Assembly: GCF_004340525.1 (NCBI RefSeq)
Contig: NZ_SLWX01000013.1
Location: 22,867 to 86,866, forward strand
DNA from: Chromatocurvus halotolerans
Lineage (GTDB): Bacteria; Pseudomonadota; Gammaproteobacteria; Pseudomonadales; Halieaceae
Direction: 5' to 3'
DNA: 64,000 nucleotides
In this document: positions 15,675 through 24,721 of the stretch, one piece after another
Position numbering within the stretch: position 1 is the first letter of the stretch
How the letters are laid out: every line of letters starts with the position of its first letter
Position numbers and translations under genes: made by a program
The notes under the pieces: model-generated
What the model saw: only the letters and a program-made list of their open reading frames with translations
Databases searched by the model: none
What the model was told of the DNA's origin: nothing

Positions 15675-17459
15675 TCAGTAGCGCCAGCTTTCCGTATCTG
15701 CCCCTGGCGGTGCCGATTCCTCGATCCGTTTCAGGATCAGCGGCACATACATCTGGTTGTAGCGCAGCCGCGACAGCGCATTCGGGCGCTCGTGGTCACC
15801 GTTCCAGCAATGCCCCGACCGCGGCTCGTAGTCGACCAGACCCGCGTAGTAGGGATCGGTCGTGCTCTCGAGAAAATCCTCCATGAGATACACCGCGTTG
15901 TTGAGGTAGGAGTTGTCCATTTCCCCGACGTAGATGTGAATCTTGCCTTTCAGTTTTGGCCCGAGGGTTGCCCAGTCACGCTCCAGGATGTGCCGCAGGT
16001 CATAGTTCTCCCGCCAGTACTCGGCCACCTCGGGGTCAATCACGCCCGTCTCCCGGTCCCACAGGTGTTGCGGGTAGCCATCCTTGCCCACGGGCCCGAA
16101 CAGCGTCGGCCAGATGTCACGCTGACCGCCTGAGCGTCCCTTCGTCCCCAGGACATGCTCTTTCTGCTGCACCTGCTTCAAGGTGGCCGTGACCTGGCCC
16201 AGCGTCGTGCGGCTGCGCGGACGCTCGATGCGCTTCCAGTCGCCCTCGAGGAAATAGGCGTTTTCGTCCTGGTAGATGTCAACCAGCGCGTAAGCGCGAA
16301 AATCGATGGGGTCCGGACAGGCCGCGAAGGCGCCATTGTAGTCGTCGGGATAGAACACCTGGGCGGCCAATGCGATCCAGCCACCGGTTGATCCGCCATA
16401 CAGGAATCGCGCCCAGCCCTCGCCGATGCCGCGAAAGCGTTCTTCGATATGCGGAATCAACTCGTGGGTGATAGCGTCGCCGTAAGGGCCCATGTTGGCC
16501 GAGTTAACGGCGTAGGAATCATCGAAATACGGCGTCGGGTGCTGAATCTGGATGATCAGCATGCGCGGGAAATCGGTGCCGGTCCACGCCTGATAGAACT
16601 CCCAGGCGTGCTCCTGGACCACGCGGTTGTAGCAGGGCATGTCGAAGCGTTCGCTGTATTCACACTCGAGGTCGGGGTCTGGCGGCGTCTCGCGGAAGCC
16701 GCTGAAATCGCTCGGAAAATGCCCATGAAAAACCGCCAGTGGATAACGGGCCTCCGGATGCGCGTCAAAGCCCTCGGGGAGGAGCACCTGCGCCCCCAGG
16801 TAGGTGGGTCGGCCCCAGAACGTCGACAGCAGTTCGCTTTTCAGGCGGATATGTTTGACGTAGCGTGTGTCTGTAGGCGCTTGAATCGCCGGAATTTCCT
16901 CGCTGAGCGTCAGTCGCACGGGGTCTTTACCCCCCGGCCCCAGATCCACCCACATCGGTTCCGAGTACAGATTGCCCGGCTTGCGCGTGAGCTGCTGGCC
17001 CTCGCCCTTGTCCGGCGGAAGAAGCAGCTCCCGGCCATCGGCCAGGGTGAACAGCTCATAGCGGTTGAGCAGCGCCTGCACCCGGTAGCGGCCTGCGGGC
17101 AGCTCTTCGAGTGATCCCAGGGGATAGCCCGCGGCGGCGGCATCGACCGTCATAGACTGAGAAGCCCGCCAGCCGTTGACGTCTCTGCCGAATACCAGCT
17201 GGCTCTGTGGACCATTCGATACCTGAAAGCGCGGCTCATCCCTGTCATTGTTCGAGAGGAACAGCAGCAGTCGTCCGTCCAGCGGCGCGTCGTCCCGGCC
17301 CGAGGGCAGCGATACCTGAAACACCGCGCCGGATGCTGCGGTCACCTGCGCCGCGTCATCGGCGCGGGATACCGCCGTCAGGAATACCATCGACAGGCAG
17401 GCAAAGCCACTACAGAAACAGCGGAGAAAGCGGCGAACGCCATTCAGGGCAGGGATCAT
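15675..17459 (-). CDS. Secreted alpha/beta-hydrolase, putative esterase family
   Basis: The 594-residue protein has a signal peptide (LSMVFLTAVSRA) and a beta-rich N-terminal half that may be a binding domain. A hydrolase domain of the esterase-D/enterochelin-esterase type follows, with nucleophile elbow GGSTGG and LLPEGFDAHPEARYPLAVFHGH before it. The C-terminal histidine may be the one in SGHCWNGDHE. It probably acts in the periplasm or outside the cell on an ester. The substrate is unknown. Confidence 0.75.
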   Translation of the reverse strand: MIPALNGVRRFLRCFCSGFACLSMVFLTAVSRADDAAQVTAASGAVFQVSLPSGRDDAPLDGRLLLFLSNNDRDEPRFQVSNGPQSQLVFGRDVNGWRASQSMTVDAAAAGYPLGSLEELPAGRYRVQALLNRYELFTLADGRELLLPPDKGEGQQLTRKPGNLYSEPMWVDLGPGGKDPVRLTLSEEIPAIQAPTDTRYVKHIRLKSELLSTFWGRPTYLGAQVLLPEGFDAHPEARYPLAVFHGHFPSDFSGFRETPPDPDLECEYSERFDMPCYNRVVQEHAWEFYQAWTGTDFPRMLIIQIQHPTPYFDDSYAVNSANMGPYGDAITHELIPHIEERFRGIGEGWARFLYGGSTGGWIALAAQVFYPDDYNGAFAACPDPIDFRAYALVDIYQDENAYFLEGDWKRIERPRSRTTLGQVTATLKQVQQKEHVLGTKGRSGGQRDIWPTLFGPVGKDGYPQHLWDRETGVIDPEVAEYWRENYDLRHILERDWATLGPKLKGKIHIYVGEMDNSYLNNAVYLMEDFLESTTDPYYAGLVDYEPRSGHCWNGDHERPNALSRLRYNQMYVPLILKRIEESAPPGADTESWRY

Positions 17460-17596
17460 GGGTTACCTCTCCGGGCTGGGTGATTCCGCCAGTATAGGTG
17501 CCGGCTCTGACACGGGGCAATTGCCACCCTGCTATTTGTCAACCTGTCTGTTGCGAGTGAGACCAGGCACGGAAGGTTCCTGCGGGCAGGGTCCCG

Positions 17597-18655
17597 TCAG
17601 TCAGCGCGAGCCCGTCGCACCGCCGCCGCCAGCTGATCCAGCAACGGCAGCGTATCGTCCAGTGACAGGCAGGCATCCGTGATGCTTTGCCCGTAGCGCA
17701 GCTCCCCGAGCGTCCCCGCAGGCTGGTTCCCGCCCACCAGATGGCTTTCGAGCATCAGGCCACGCAGGGCCGGCTGGCCTTGCTCGATCTGGTCGCAGAG
17801 ATCGGCGACAACCTGCGCCTGCCGCTGGGGATCCTTGCTACTGTTGCCGTGGCTGCAGTCGACAATCAGCGAGGGGGGCAGGTCAGCCTTCGCCAGTCGT
17901 GCCGCCGCATTGCGCACCGCCTCGGCGTGATAGTTCGGACCATCGCGTCCGCCGCGCAGGATCAGGTAGCCATGGGGATTGCCCGTGGATTGCAGAATGG
18001 CCGGGGTACCTTCCTTGGTCAGTGAGGGAAACCAGTGGCTGTGCGCCGCGCTGCGAATGGCGTCGACGGCGACGTCGATATCGCCCGTGGTGCCGTTCTT
18101 GAAGCCGACGGGCATTGACAGGCCCGAGGCGAGCTCGCGGTGCACCTGACTCTCCACCGTGCGCGCACCGATGGCGCCGAAGCTGACCAGATCCGCATAA
18201 TACTGGCCAAAGGTGGTGTCCAGAAACTCGCTTGCCGCCGGCAGTCCCATTGCCGCAACATCGAGCAGCAGTTTGCGTGCCTGCCGCAGACCCTGGTTGA
18301 TGCGATAACTGCCATCCAGATCGGGATCGTTGATCAGACCTTTCCAGCCCACCACCGATCGCGGCTTCTCGAAGTACACCCGGAGCACGGGCAGCAATGC
18401 ATCGGACAGCGTGTCACAGTGGTCCCGCAGGCGTTGTGCGAATTCCAGCAGCGCCGCCGGATCGTGCACGGAACAGGGACCGACAATCACCAGCAATCGG
18501 GAATCGCGCCGGGTCATGACCTCTTCGATCTGACGCCGTCCCGCGGCCACCGACGCGCTCACACTCTCCGAGCAGGGCAACTCACCAGCAAGGACCCAGG
18601 GCGTGATCAGCGGTTGCGCGCGCAGAATACGGATGTCGTCGGTGGAATCGCTCAT
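17597..18655 (-). CDS. 3-deoxy-7-phosphoheptulonate (DAHP) synthase, class I
   Basis: This 352-residue enzyme joins phosphoenolpyruvate and erythrose-4-phosphate in the first step of aromatic amino acid synthesis. Family motifs include IVGPCSVHD, RVYFEKPRSVVGWKGLINDP, GARTVESQVHR, GFKNGTTGD and DCSHGNSSKDP. The length is that of the AroF/G/H type. I cannot tell which feedback class it is. Confidence 0.95.
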   Translation of the reverse strand: MSDSTDDIRILRAQPLITPWVLAGELPCSESVSASVAAGRRQIEEVMTRRDSRLLVIVGPCSVHDPAALLEFAQRLRDHCDTLSDALLPVLRVYFEKPRSVVGWKGLINDPDLDGSYRINQGLRQARKLLLDVAAMGLPAASEFLDTTFGQYYADLVSFGAIGARTVESQVHRELASGLSMPVGFKNGTTGDIDVAVDAIRSAAHSHWFPSLTKEGTPAILQSTGNPHGYLILRGGRDGPNYHAEAVRNAAARLAKADLPPSLIVDCSHGNSSKDPQRQAQVVADLCDQIEQGQPALRGLMLESHLVGGNQPAGTLGELRYGQSITDACLSLDDTLPLLDQLAAAVRRARAD

Positions 18656-18724
18656 GGTCTGTCGGTCGCCGGATTTGCGTGACGGGCGATTGTGTCGAAC
18701 ACGGCCCTCGGGGGCAAGCGCGTC

Positions 18725-19471
18725 TCAGGCAGACAGCTCTTCACAGCAGCGTTGCAGCCTGAGAATGTCTGCATCCCGAGACAGGCGGTGATCGCCGTCC
18801 TTGACCAGCGTCAGCGTGACATCAGGCGTCGTCAGCGCTGCCACGAGACGCTCCGCATGCCGCCAGGGCACGTCGTCATCGCACATGCCCTGGAGAATGC
18901 GTACCGGACACGTGATGTCCAGCGGCGCATCCAGCAGCTGCCAGTCACGCCCATCCTCTATCAGCGTGCGGGTGATCCGGTACGGCTCGTCGTAATCGGA
19001 CGGCCTTAACGTGTAGCCTTGTTCGAGAATTTCTGAGCGGGCGTCCTCGGGCATACCGGCCCACATGAGCTTCTCGGTAAAGTCCGGCGCCGGCGCCACC
19101 AACGCCATGCCCGACACGCGCCCGGGCCGGGCAAGCGCGGCAAGCAGGGCCATCCAGCCGCCCATGCTCGATCCAACCAGAACCAACGGCCCGCTAGACA
19201 GCGCGTCGACAGCGTCCAGCGTGTCCTGGCGCCAGCGGGATATGGTGCCCTCCTCGAAAGCGCCCTCTGAGGCGCCGTGCCCACTGTAATCGAAGGCCAG
19301 GAAACCAAGCCCGGCAGTGGCCGCCCAGCGCTCGAGCGCAACGACCTTTGTGCCGTTCATGTCCGACTTGAAGCCGGACAGCCAGACAAAGGTCCGTGAA
19401 CCCGTGTCCGGCGTCCGGTAACGGTAGGCGAGGCGCTGCCCGCGGGACGAGGTGAAAAATGACGGGGTCAT
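18725..19471 (-). CDS. Alpha/beta hydrolase
   Basis: The 248-residue hydrolase starts at ATG 19471 behind AGGAGC. It has the nucleophile elbow VGSSMGGW, the oxyanion strand TFVWLSGFKSDM, an acid in CDDDVPW and a histidine in DGDHRLSR. The substrate is unknown; it resembles small carboxylesterases and palmitoyl-thioesterase-like proteins. Its start overlaps the stop of the upstream mannosyltransferase gene (ATGA), so they form an operon. Confidence 0.85.
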   Translation of the reverse strand: MTPSFFTSSRGQRLAYRYRTPDTGSRTFVWLSGFKSDMNGTKVVALERWAATAGLGFLAFDYSGHGASEGAFEEGTISRWRQDTLDAVDALSSGPLVLVGSSMGGWMALLAALARPGRVSGMALVAPAPDFTEKLMWAGMPEDARSEILEQGYTLRPSDYDEPYRITRTLIEDGRDWQLLDAPLDITCPVRILQGMCDDDVPWRHAERLVAALTTPDVTLTLVKDGDHRLSRDADILRLQRCCEELSA

Positions 19472-20535
19472 GCTAGCTCCTGTAGCAGCGCCTTCCATCG
19501 CGGCTGCAAGCGATCCGAATACCAGGGTGATACATCCACCGACGGCGGCAATCCCCCCGTCAGCCAGGCACGCAGGCGTGACACGAGTGCCTCGGCATCG
19601 CCGGCGGGATAGCGACAGGCTGCAGGATACATCTCCGGATAACACAGTGCATCGGGGACCAGTGGACATGCGCCGGCGCTCACCGCCTCCAGCACGGAAA
19701 GGCCCTGGAACTCATGACGCGAAGTACTCACGACAATACCGGCACCGGCGAGCAGATCGCGATAGGCCGCTCCCGGCAGCATCCCGTCGGCGACAATCTG
19801 CGACGGCAGCGCTTCGCGCAGTCGGGTCAGGGGCTCCGGTACACGCCTCGGACGCTTGCCCAGCAAGGCAAGACGAAACGTCACACCCTCGTTCGCAAGC
19901 CTGAGCATGACATCCGCAAACATTGACGGCTGCCTGTCGTGCTCCCAGCGGTGGTTCCACACCACCAGTCGGGGGTCGCGAGCGCCTGGCGCCATGCCGA
20001 CCAAAGGGTCTATTGCCACCGGACAGACGGCGCTTGCCTGTGCCAGGCGCTCTGACACGCCCTCCGGAACGGCGTCGGGCATGGCTTTCAGCAATTCAGA
20101 CACACCGCTCAGGAAGGTATCCCTGTTGAACGCAGAATTGAACACCGGGCGATCGGCCGCCAGCGCCCCGTAAAGCTGCACCATCCTCGGTTCAAGCGAG
20201 CGGAACTGGTTCTCCCCCACCGGGTACGCGAACTGGTTCTCGTGGAAATAATACAGCGTCGGCACACGAGCGAGGCGTGGATTGAGCCCCTTGAGCGTGG
20301 CGAGATCCACCATTGACGTGGCGACGATCAGATCGGGGGTCTCATCCGGCAGGCTGTCGAGCCAGGACAGGGGGTTGCCGCGAATGCGCCAGGCAAAGTT
20401 GCGGCCCGGCAGCTCCAGGCGTCGCCAGCGACAGTGCGTCTGGGTTGTCACCAGCCAGTCCGCCCAGGCCGCGTGACTGTCTGCACGATAGGCCGACAGC
20501 AACCAGACCCGAGGACGCTCCGGCAAGCGCGCCAC
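19468..20535 (-). CDS. tRNA-queuosine alpha-mannosyltransferase-like glycosyltransferase (DUF3524)
   Basis: This 355-residue GT4-type enzyme begins VWLLSAYRADSHAAW and has YFHENQFAYP, the hallmark of the DUF3524/GTDC1 group. The C-terminal GT-B half has STSRHEFQGLSVLEAVSAG with the donor-binding E-x7-E. Known members add mannose to queuosine in tRNA-Asp. Function is by family; the target in this organism is inferred. It is translationally coupled to the hydrolase at 18725-19471. Confidence 0.82.
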   Translation of the reverse strand: MARLPERPRVWLLSAYRADSHAAWADWLVTTQTHCRWRRLELPGRNFAWRIRGNPLSWLDSLPDETPDLIVATSMVDLATLKGLNPRLARVPTLYYFHENQFAYPVGENQFRSLEPRMVQLYGALAADRPVFNSAFNRDTFLSGVSELLKAMPDAVPEGVSERLAQASAVCPVAIDPLVGMAPGARDPRLVVWNHRWEHDRQPSMFADVMLRLANEGVTFRLALLGKRPRRVPEPLTRLREALPSQIVADGMLPGAAYRDLLAGAGIVVSTSRHEFQGLSVLEAVSAGACPLVPDALCYPEMYPAACRYPAGDAEALVSRLRAWLTGGLPPSVDVSPWYSDRLQPRWKALLQELA

Positions 20536-20547
20536 ACTACGAACCGA

Positions 20548-21735
20548 TCAGGAGGCAGCGGCCATGGCGCCGGCAGCCTCGCCCGGTGAAGCCAGCACCA
20601 CCGTGTCACGACCCGCGGCCTTGGCTTCGTAAAGCGCCCTGTCAGCGCGGATCAGCAGCGCCTCGATCTGCGCCTCGCCCTGCCATTCGGCGATGCCGAA
20701 ACTGGCGCTGAGAGGCACCACCTCCTCGGCGACAGACATCGGCTGCTGCACCAGGATTTCGCGTAAGCGGGCTACCACCCGGCGTGCGTCACTGACATCA
20801 CCCCGCAGAAGAACCGCAAACTCTTCACCGCCGATGCGACCCGCAACATCTTCTCCCCGCAGTCCACTGGCCAGGGTAGTGCTGAAATGCACCAGGGCAT
20901 GATCGCCGACGGCGTGACCAAACCTGTCGTTGATACGTTTGAAGAAATCCAGGTCAGCGATGACCAGCGTCAGCGCCTGATGCCGGCGCTGCGCCTGCGC
21001 CAGCAGGCGCGCCGATGCCTGCATGAAGCCTCGCCGGTTGCTGAGGTCGGTGAGGCTGTCAGTCACGGCCAACTGTCTCAGGCGGGTCGCCAGATCCGTA
21101 CCGAGAAGGAAAATGGCGGTAATCCCCATCGCCACAAAAAACGTTGGCATCAGCGCAAAGTTAACCAGATTGTAGGCATCGCGCTGACCCTGGGAAGGCT
21201 CGAGACCAAACTGCAGCGCGATACCCGCGGCAAGTCCCTGGGCCAGGCCAAACAGCAGATGGACGCCCGCCGCCACCTGCTGCGCCAGTCTCGGTTCAGG
21301 ACCGTAGCGGTAGAGAACCCAGGCAACATGCATAAATGCGATACAGGCAAAGCCCGGCGCCAGGGCAACCCGGATATCAATGCGCGGAACCAGGACCGTG
21401 AACACGACCTGCGCTGCCGACAGACCCGCAAAGACGAGAACACCCATCGAGAGCGGTGTCGGCAGCTTGAGGCGCACGCGATGGCCTGCCGCGGCCGTCA
21501 TGACCAGCAGGCAGGACAGGCTGTTCACGGCAATCCACCAGGCCTCGTACACGGGCACCTCATCCCGCAGCAGATTCAGCCCATACTGGAGTGCGGCGAG
21601 AAGGAAGGCCACAGACCAGATGAGGGCGTGCTTCGGCCTGCCAAACAGTCGCCAGCCAAGAAAACAGGCGCCCGCAAACAGAAGGCTGATGACAACCAGC
21701 GTCAACTGCAGGGCCTGTATGGAATTCAACGGCAT
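20548..21735 (-). CDS. Membrane-bound GGDEF diguanylate cyclase
   Basis: The product (395 residues from ATG 21735, which follows AGGGACA) has about six or seven N-terminal helices and then a GGDEF domain with RIGGEEF. RGED five residues before it matches the inhibitory I-site. The membrane half carries no named sensor domain that I recognise. It lies 12 bases downstream of the gene at 19468-20535's start region and is on the same strand. Confidence 0.9.
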   Translation of the reverse strand: MPLNSIQALQLTLVVISLLFAGACFLGWRLFGRPKHALIWSVAFLLAALQYGLNLLRDEVPVYEAWWIAVNSLSCLLVMTAAAGHRVRLKLPTPLSMGVLVFAGLSAAQVVFTVLVPRIDIRVALAPGFACIAFMHVAWVLYRYGPEPRLAQQVAAGVHLLFGLAQGLAAGIALQFGLEPSQGQRDAYNLVNFALMPTFFVAMGITAIFLLGTDLATRLRQLAVTDSLTDLSNRRGFMQASARLLAQAQRRHQALTLVIADLDFFKRINDRFGHAVGDHALVHFSTTLASGLRGEDVAGRIGGEEFAVLLRGDVSDARRVVARLREILVQQPMSVAEEVVPLSASFGIAEWQGEAQIEALLIRADRALYEAKAAGRDTVVLASPGEAAGAMAAAS

Positions 21736-21913
21736 GTCAGTGTCCCTGTGCTGGCCTGCTGCTCGCCGGCCAGGGCACATCTGCCGCGCTGGACAGCTCT
21801 CACTGTTATCATTTTCCTGCTCGCGATGATCATCGGCGGGGAAAGTATACCGGCATGTCGTAGACTGTGCTCCGCCCAGTCACGAATGGCCCACCCGCGT
21901 GCCCGGAGACCCG

Positions 21914-23119
21914 ATGCGCCCCGACAGACCGGACAGAACAGCAGAGACGCGAACACCCCCGGCGGTTCCCGGATGGCTGACTCTCCTGGGCGTGCTCGCC
22001 GTTGCCATCAACCTGCGGCCGGCACTGACCAGCGTGGCCCCGATACTCGGTGATATCCAGACCTCGACCGGACTGCGTCCCAGCATCGCCGGTCTGTTGA
22101 CCACAGCGCCGGTGCTGTGTCTCGGCATATTCGGACCTCTGGCACCGTGGCTGGCGCGACGAATCGGCAGCGAGCGCACCATCGGCCTGTTCCTCGCTGT
22201 GCTGGGCACGGGCTGTATGCTGCGCGCAACAACGGTTCCCCTGGGCCTGTTCACGGGCACGCTGATGGCGGGAGCCGGCATTGGTGTGATCGGTGTTCTG
22301 CTGCCCGCGATATTGAAGCGCGAATTTCCTGACCAGGCAGCCCGGCTGACGGGTTCTTATACGCTGCTGCTGTGTCTTGGAGCCGCCGCCGCTGCAGGTC
22401 TTACCGTTCCGGTCGCGGCGTACTTCGACAACAGCTGGCGGGCGGGACTGACGGTATGGTGCCTGCCTGCGCTGCTGGCACTTCTTGTCTGGTCACCACA
22501 GCTGCGTCGAACAGCCCAGCCGCGGGCGGCAGGCCCCGCTCCCAACGCCATCTGGAAAGACCGCCTCGCCTGGCAGGTGACGCTTTTCATGGGCCTGCAG
22601 TCGTCTCTCGCCTATTGCGTCTTTGGCTGGCTCCCGTTCATATTACAGACCCGCGGCGTGAGCGTGGGTGACAGCGGTATCACGATGTCCATCTCCATCG
22701 GCGCGCAGCTGTTGACCGCTCTCGGCGGCCCTTTGATCGCCACGGCGTTCCGCGACCAGCGCCCCGCGGTGCTGCTGTTCATGGGGCTGACGCTGGCCGG
22801 CTTGCTGGGTATCGTCTACGCCCCGCTGTCTTCCAGCACCGCCTGGGCCGTTGTGCTGGGTCTCGGCCAGGGTGGTACCTTCAGCGTTGCCCTGTCACTC
22901 ATCGTTCTGCGCGCGCAGGATGCGACCATGACCGGAAGACTTTCCGGCATGGCGCAGAGTGTGGGCTATACGCTCGCGGCAATGGGCCCGCTGATGGTTG
23001 GCACGTTCTACGACTGGTATGGAAACTGGAATGCCGTCGCCGTCATGTTCTGCATGATCGCACTGCTTGGCACCCTGGCTGGCCTCGGCGCTGGCCGCCG
23101 CCGATTCGTCGGTGGGTAA
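21914..23119 (+). CDS. CynX/NimT-family MFS transporter
   Basis: The 401-residue transporter has 12 hydrophobic segments and the CynX-type opening LAVAINLRPALTSVAPIL. Conserved arginine-containing loops (WLARRIGSERTIGLF) fit MFS. Family members carry cyanate, 2-nitroimidazole efflux or unknown small organic substrates. The frame also opens at GTG 21899. It stands alone, divergent from the GGDEF gene. Confidence 0.85.
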   Translation: MRPDRPDRTAETRTPPAVPGWLTLLGVLAVAINLRPALTSVAPILGDIQTSTGLRPSIAGLLTTAPVLCLGIFGPLAPWLARRIGSERTIGLFLAVLGTGCMLRATTVPLGLFTGTLMAGAGIGVIGVLLPAILKREFPDQAARLTGSYTLLLCLGAAAAAGLTVPVAAYFDNSWRAGLTVWCLPALLALLVWSPQLRRTAQPRAAGPAPNAIWKDRLAWQVTLFMGLQSSLAYCVFGWLPFILQTRGVSVGDSGITMSISIGAQLLTALGGPLIATAFRDQRPAVLLFMGLTLAGLLGIVYAPLSSSTAWAVVLGLGQGGTFSVALSLIVLRAQDATMTGRLSGMAQSVGYTLAAMGPLMVGTFYDWYGNWNAVAVMFCMIALLGTLAGLGAGRRRFVGG

Positions 23120-23149
23120 CGCGGCACCGACGACACCAGGGAGCGACAG

Positions 23150-23575
23150 TCAGCGGGCGGTGTCAATGTAGACACCGCGGCTCGAGTACCAGTCCTCGTC
23201 AATCTGCCACTCGACGGCGCGAACTTCCGCATGGTCCGAGATAATATCCGCCGCTCTTGACTGCATGGCGACCAGCCGCTCCTGCGCTGCCGTCATGTCG
23301 GGGTGATCGACCGGCACGTCGGCAAGTTCCGGAAACGCCGTGCGCAGAAACTGCATGACCGGAACCCGCGCGGATCGTGGACTCGTTACCGTTGCCACGC
23401 CCTCATCGATACGGACAACGCGAAAGGTGTAGGGATAATCAGCGAGCTCTGCATCGCGCTCAAGCGTGGCGTTGATCTCTGCGGCCACGTTATCGCGATT
23501 GAAGACCCACCAGGCAAGCCCCAGCACAGCGACCGCCGCCAGAACCAGCGCATAGCGTTTGGTAAAATCGTCCAT
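23150..23575 (-). CDS. Hypothetical membrane-anchored protein
   Basis: This 141-residue protein starts at ATG 23575 with GGGAG just upstream. It has one N-terminal helix (YALVLAAVAVLGLAWWVF) and a soluble remainder that I do not recognise. It is probably periplasmic. The only neighbour on the strand is the small membrane protein at 23626-23985. Confidence 0.65.
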   Translation of the reverse strand: MDDFTKRYALVLAAVAVLGLAWWVFNRDNVAAEINATLERDAELADYPYTFRVVRIDEGVATVTSPRSARVPVMQFLRTAFPELADVPVDHPDMTAAQERLVAMQSRAADIISDHAEVRAVEWQIDEDWYSSRGVYIDTAR

Positions 23576-23625
23576 GGACACTCCCATCCTCTGCTGCCGG
23601 CCGGGCGCCAGCTTTGCTGAAAAGT

Positions 23626-23985
23626 CTAGCGCTTTTCCGACTGCCACCAGAATGCCAGACTGAAAATCAGCATCAAGGCGTACAGAATTGCGGCCGACAA
23701 CGGCATCCACGGTGCCATGCGCCAGCCGGCCTCCAGCAGCAGGGGCTGTTGCTGCAGGAGTCCGTGCGCGGCATGCAGGGCTATCACGGCCATGAACGCG
23801 ATATTGGTCTGCCAGCCGAGGTACAGGGTATTCAGCACCACCATCTGCATCCGGGTCAGCCGCGCCGCGGCGCAGTCTGCCACCCAGAGATAGGCCATAG
23901 TGACCAGCGCAAACGTGAGCGAAAGCAGGGCGGCAAACACAAGATGGCCGCCGAGCAGGTCGCCGGGGTTCGCAAGGCCGATCAT
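23626..23985 (-). CDS. Hypothetical small membrane protein, about three helices
   Basis: The 119-residue product has three or four hydrophobic stretches (LVFAALLSLTFALVTMAYLW, MVVLNTLYLGWQTNIAFMAV, AAILYALMLIFSLAFWW). I do not recognise a family. It precedes the gene at 23150-23575 by about 50 bases on the same strand. Confidence 0.6.
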   Translation of the reverse strand: MIGLANPGDLLGGHLVFAALLSLTFALVTMAYLWVADCAAARLTRMQMVVLNTLYLGWQTNIAFMAVIALHAAHGLLQQQPLLLEAGWRMAPWMPLSAAILYALMLIFSLAFWWQSEKR

Positions 23986-24159
23986 GACCTGCCCGCCCGT
24001 GCCCTGCGGCGAAGTGCCTGCAGCCCGGGCTCGGACGTTTTCGGCTTTGCTTCCACGGCGAACTCCAGCATAGAATGCGAATGATTACGAAGGCTAGCAG
24101 ATATCATGCGGTGCGGCAGCGCGGCGCCAAACTTTTCCCATCAACCACAGGCTGACGTC

Positions 24160-24708
24160 ATGGCAGGCTCTCTGCAGGACCAGTTGCTGAACGCCGGACT
24201 GGCGGATGCCAGAAAGGCAAAGCAGCTGGAAAAAGCGAAACGCAAGGATAACCGCGTGGCACGCAAGGCAGGCGTGACGCTGGTCGATGAGAACAAGGTA
24301 GCGGCCCAGGAGGCGCTGGCGGACAAGGCGCGCCGTGCACGGGAATTGAATGAGGCCCGCGACGCCGATGCCCGACGCAAGGCAATCAACGCCCAGATTC
24401 GCCAGCTGATCGAGAATCACCGGCTCCCGCGAGCCGGAGGTGACATCGGCTTTAACTTCACGGACGGCAAAAAGGTCAAGAAGCTGTATGTAACGGGCAT
24501 GCAGCAGAAGCAGCTCTCCGCCGGCAACCTCGCCATTGCGCGTCTTGGCGACGGGCACGAACTGGTGCCCGCGCCGGTCGCCCACAAGATCGCGGAGCGC
24601 GACGACAGCCGCGTCATATTCTGCCAGGAATCCGGCGACAGCGGACTCTCCGCCGAAGAGCAGGACTGGTACAAGGATTACGACATCCCCGACGACCTGA
24701 TGTGGTAA
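24160..24708 (+). CDS. DUF2058 (YaiL-like) nucleoprotein/polynucleotide-associated protein
   Basis: The 182-residue protein matches DUF2058 by its opening MAGSLQDQLLNAGLADARKAKQ (here shown in part), a long basic coiled-coil, and the C-terminal YVTGMQQKQLSAGNLAIARL region ending in DIPDDLMW. The start is set at 24160; the frame upstream to 24106 is not typical. Biochemical role is unknown. The symporter gene follows 13 bases later. Confidence 0.85.
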   Translation: MAGSLQDQLLNAGLADARKAKQLEKAKRKDNRVARKAGVTLVDENKVAAQEALADKARRARELNEARDADARRKAINAQIRQLIENHRLPRAGGDIGFNFTDGKKVKKLYVTGMQQKQLSAGNLAIARLGDGHELVPAPVAHKIAERDDSRVIFCQESGDSGLSAEEQDWYKDYDIPDDLMW

Positions 24709-24721
24709 CGGGGAGCCCCTC

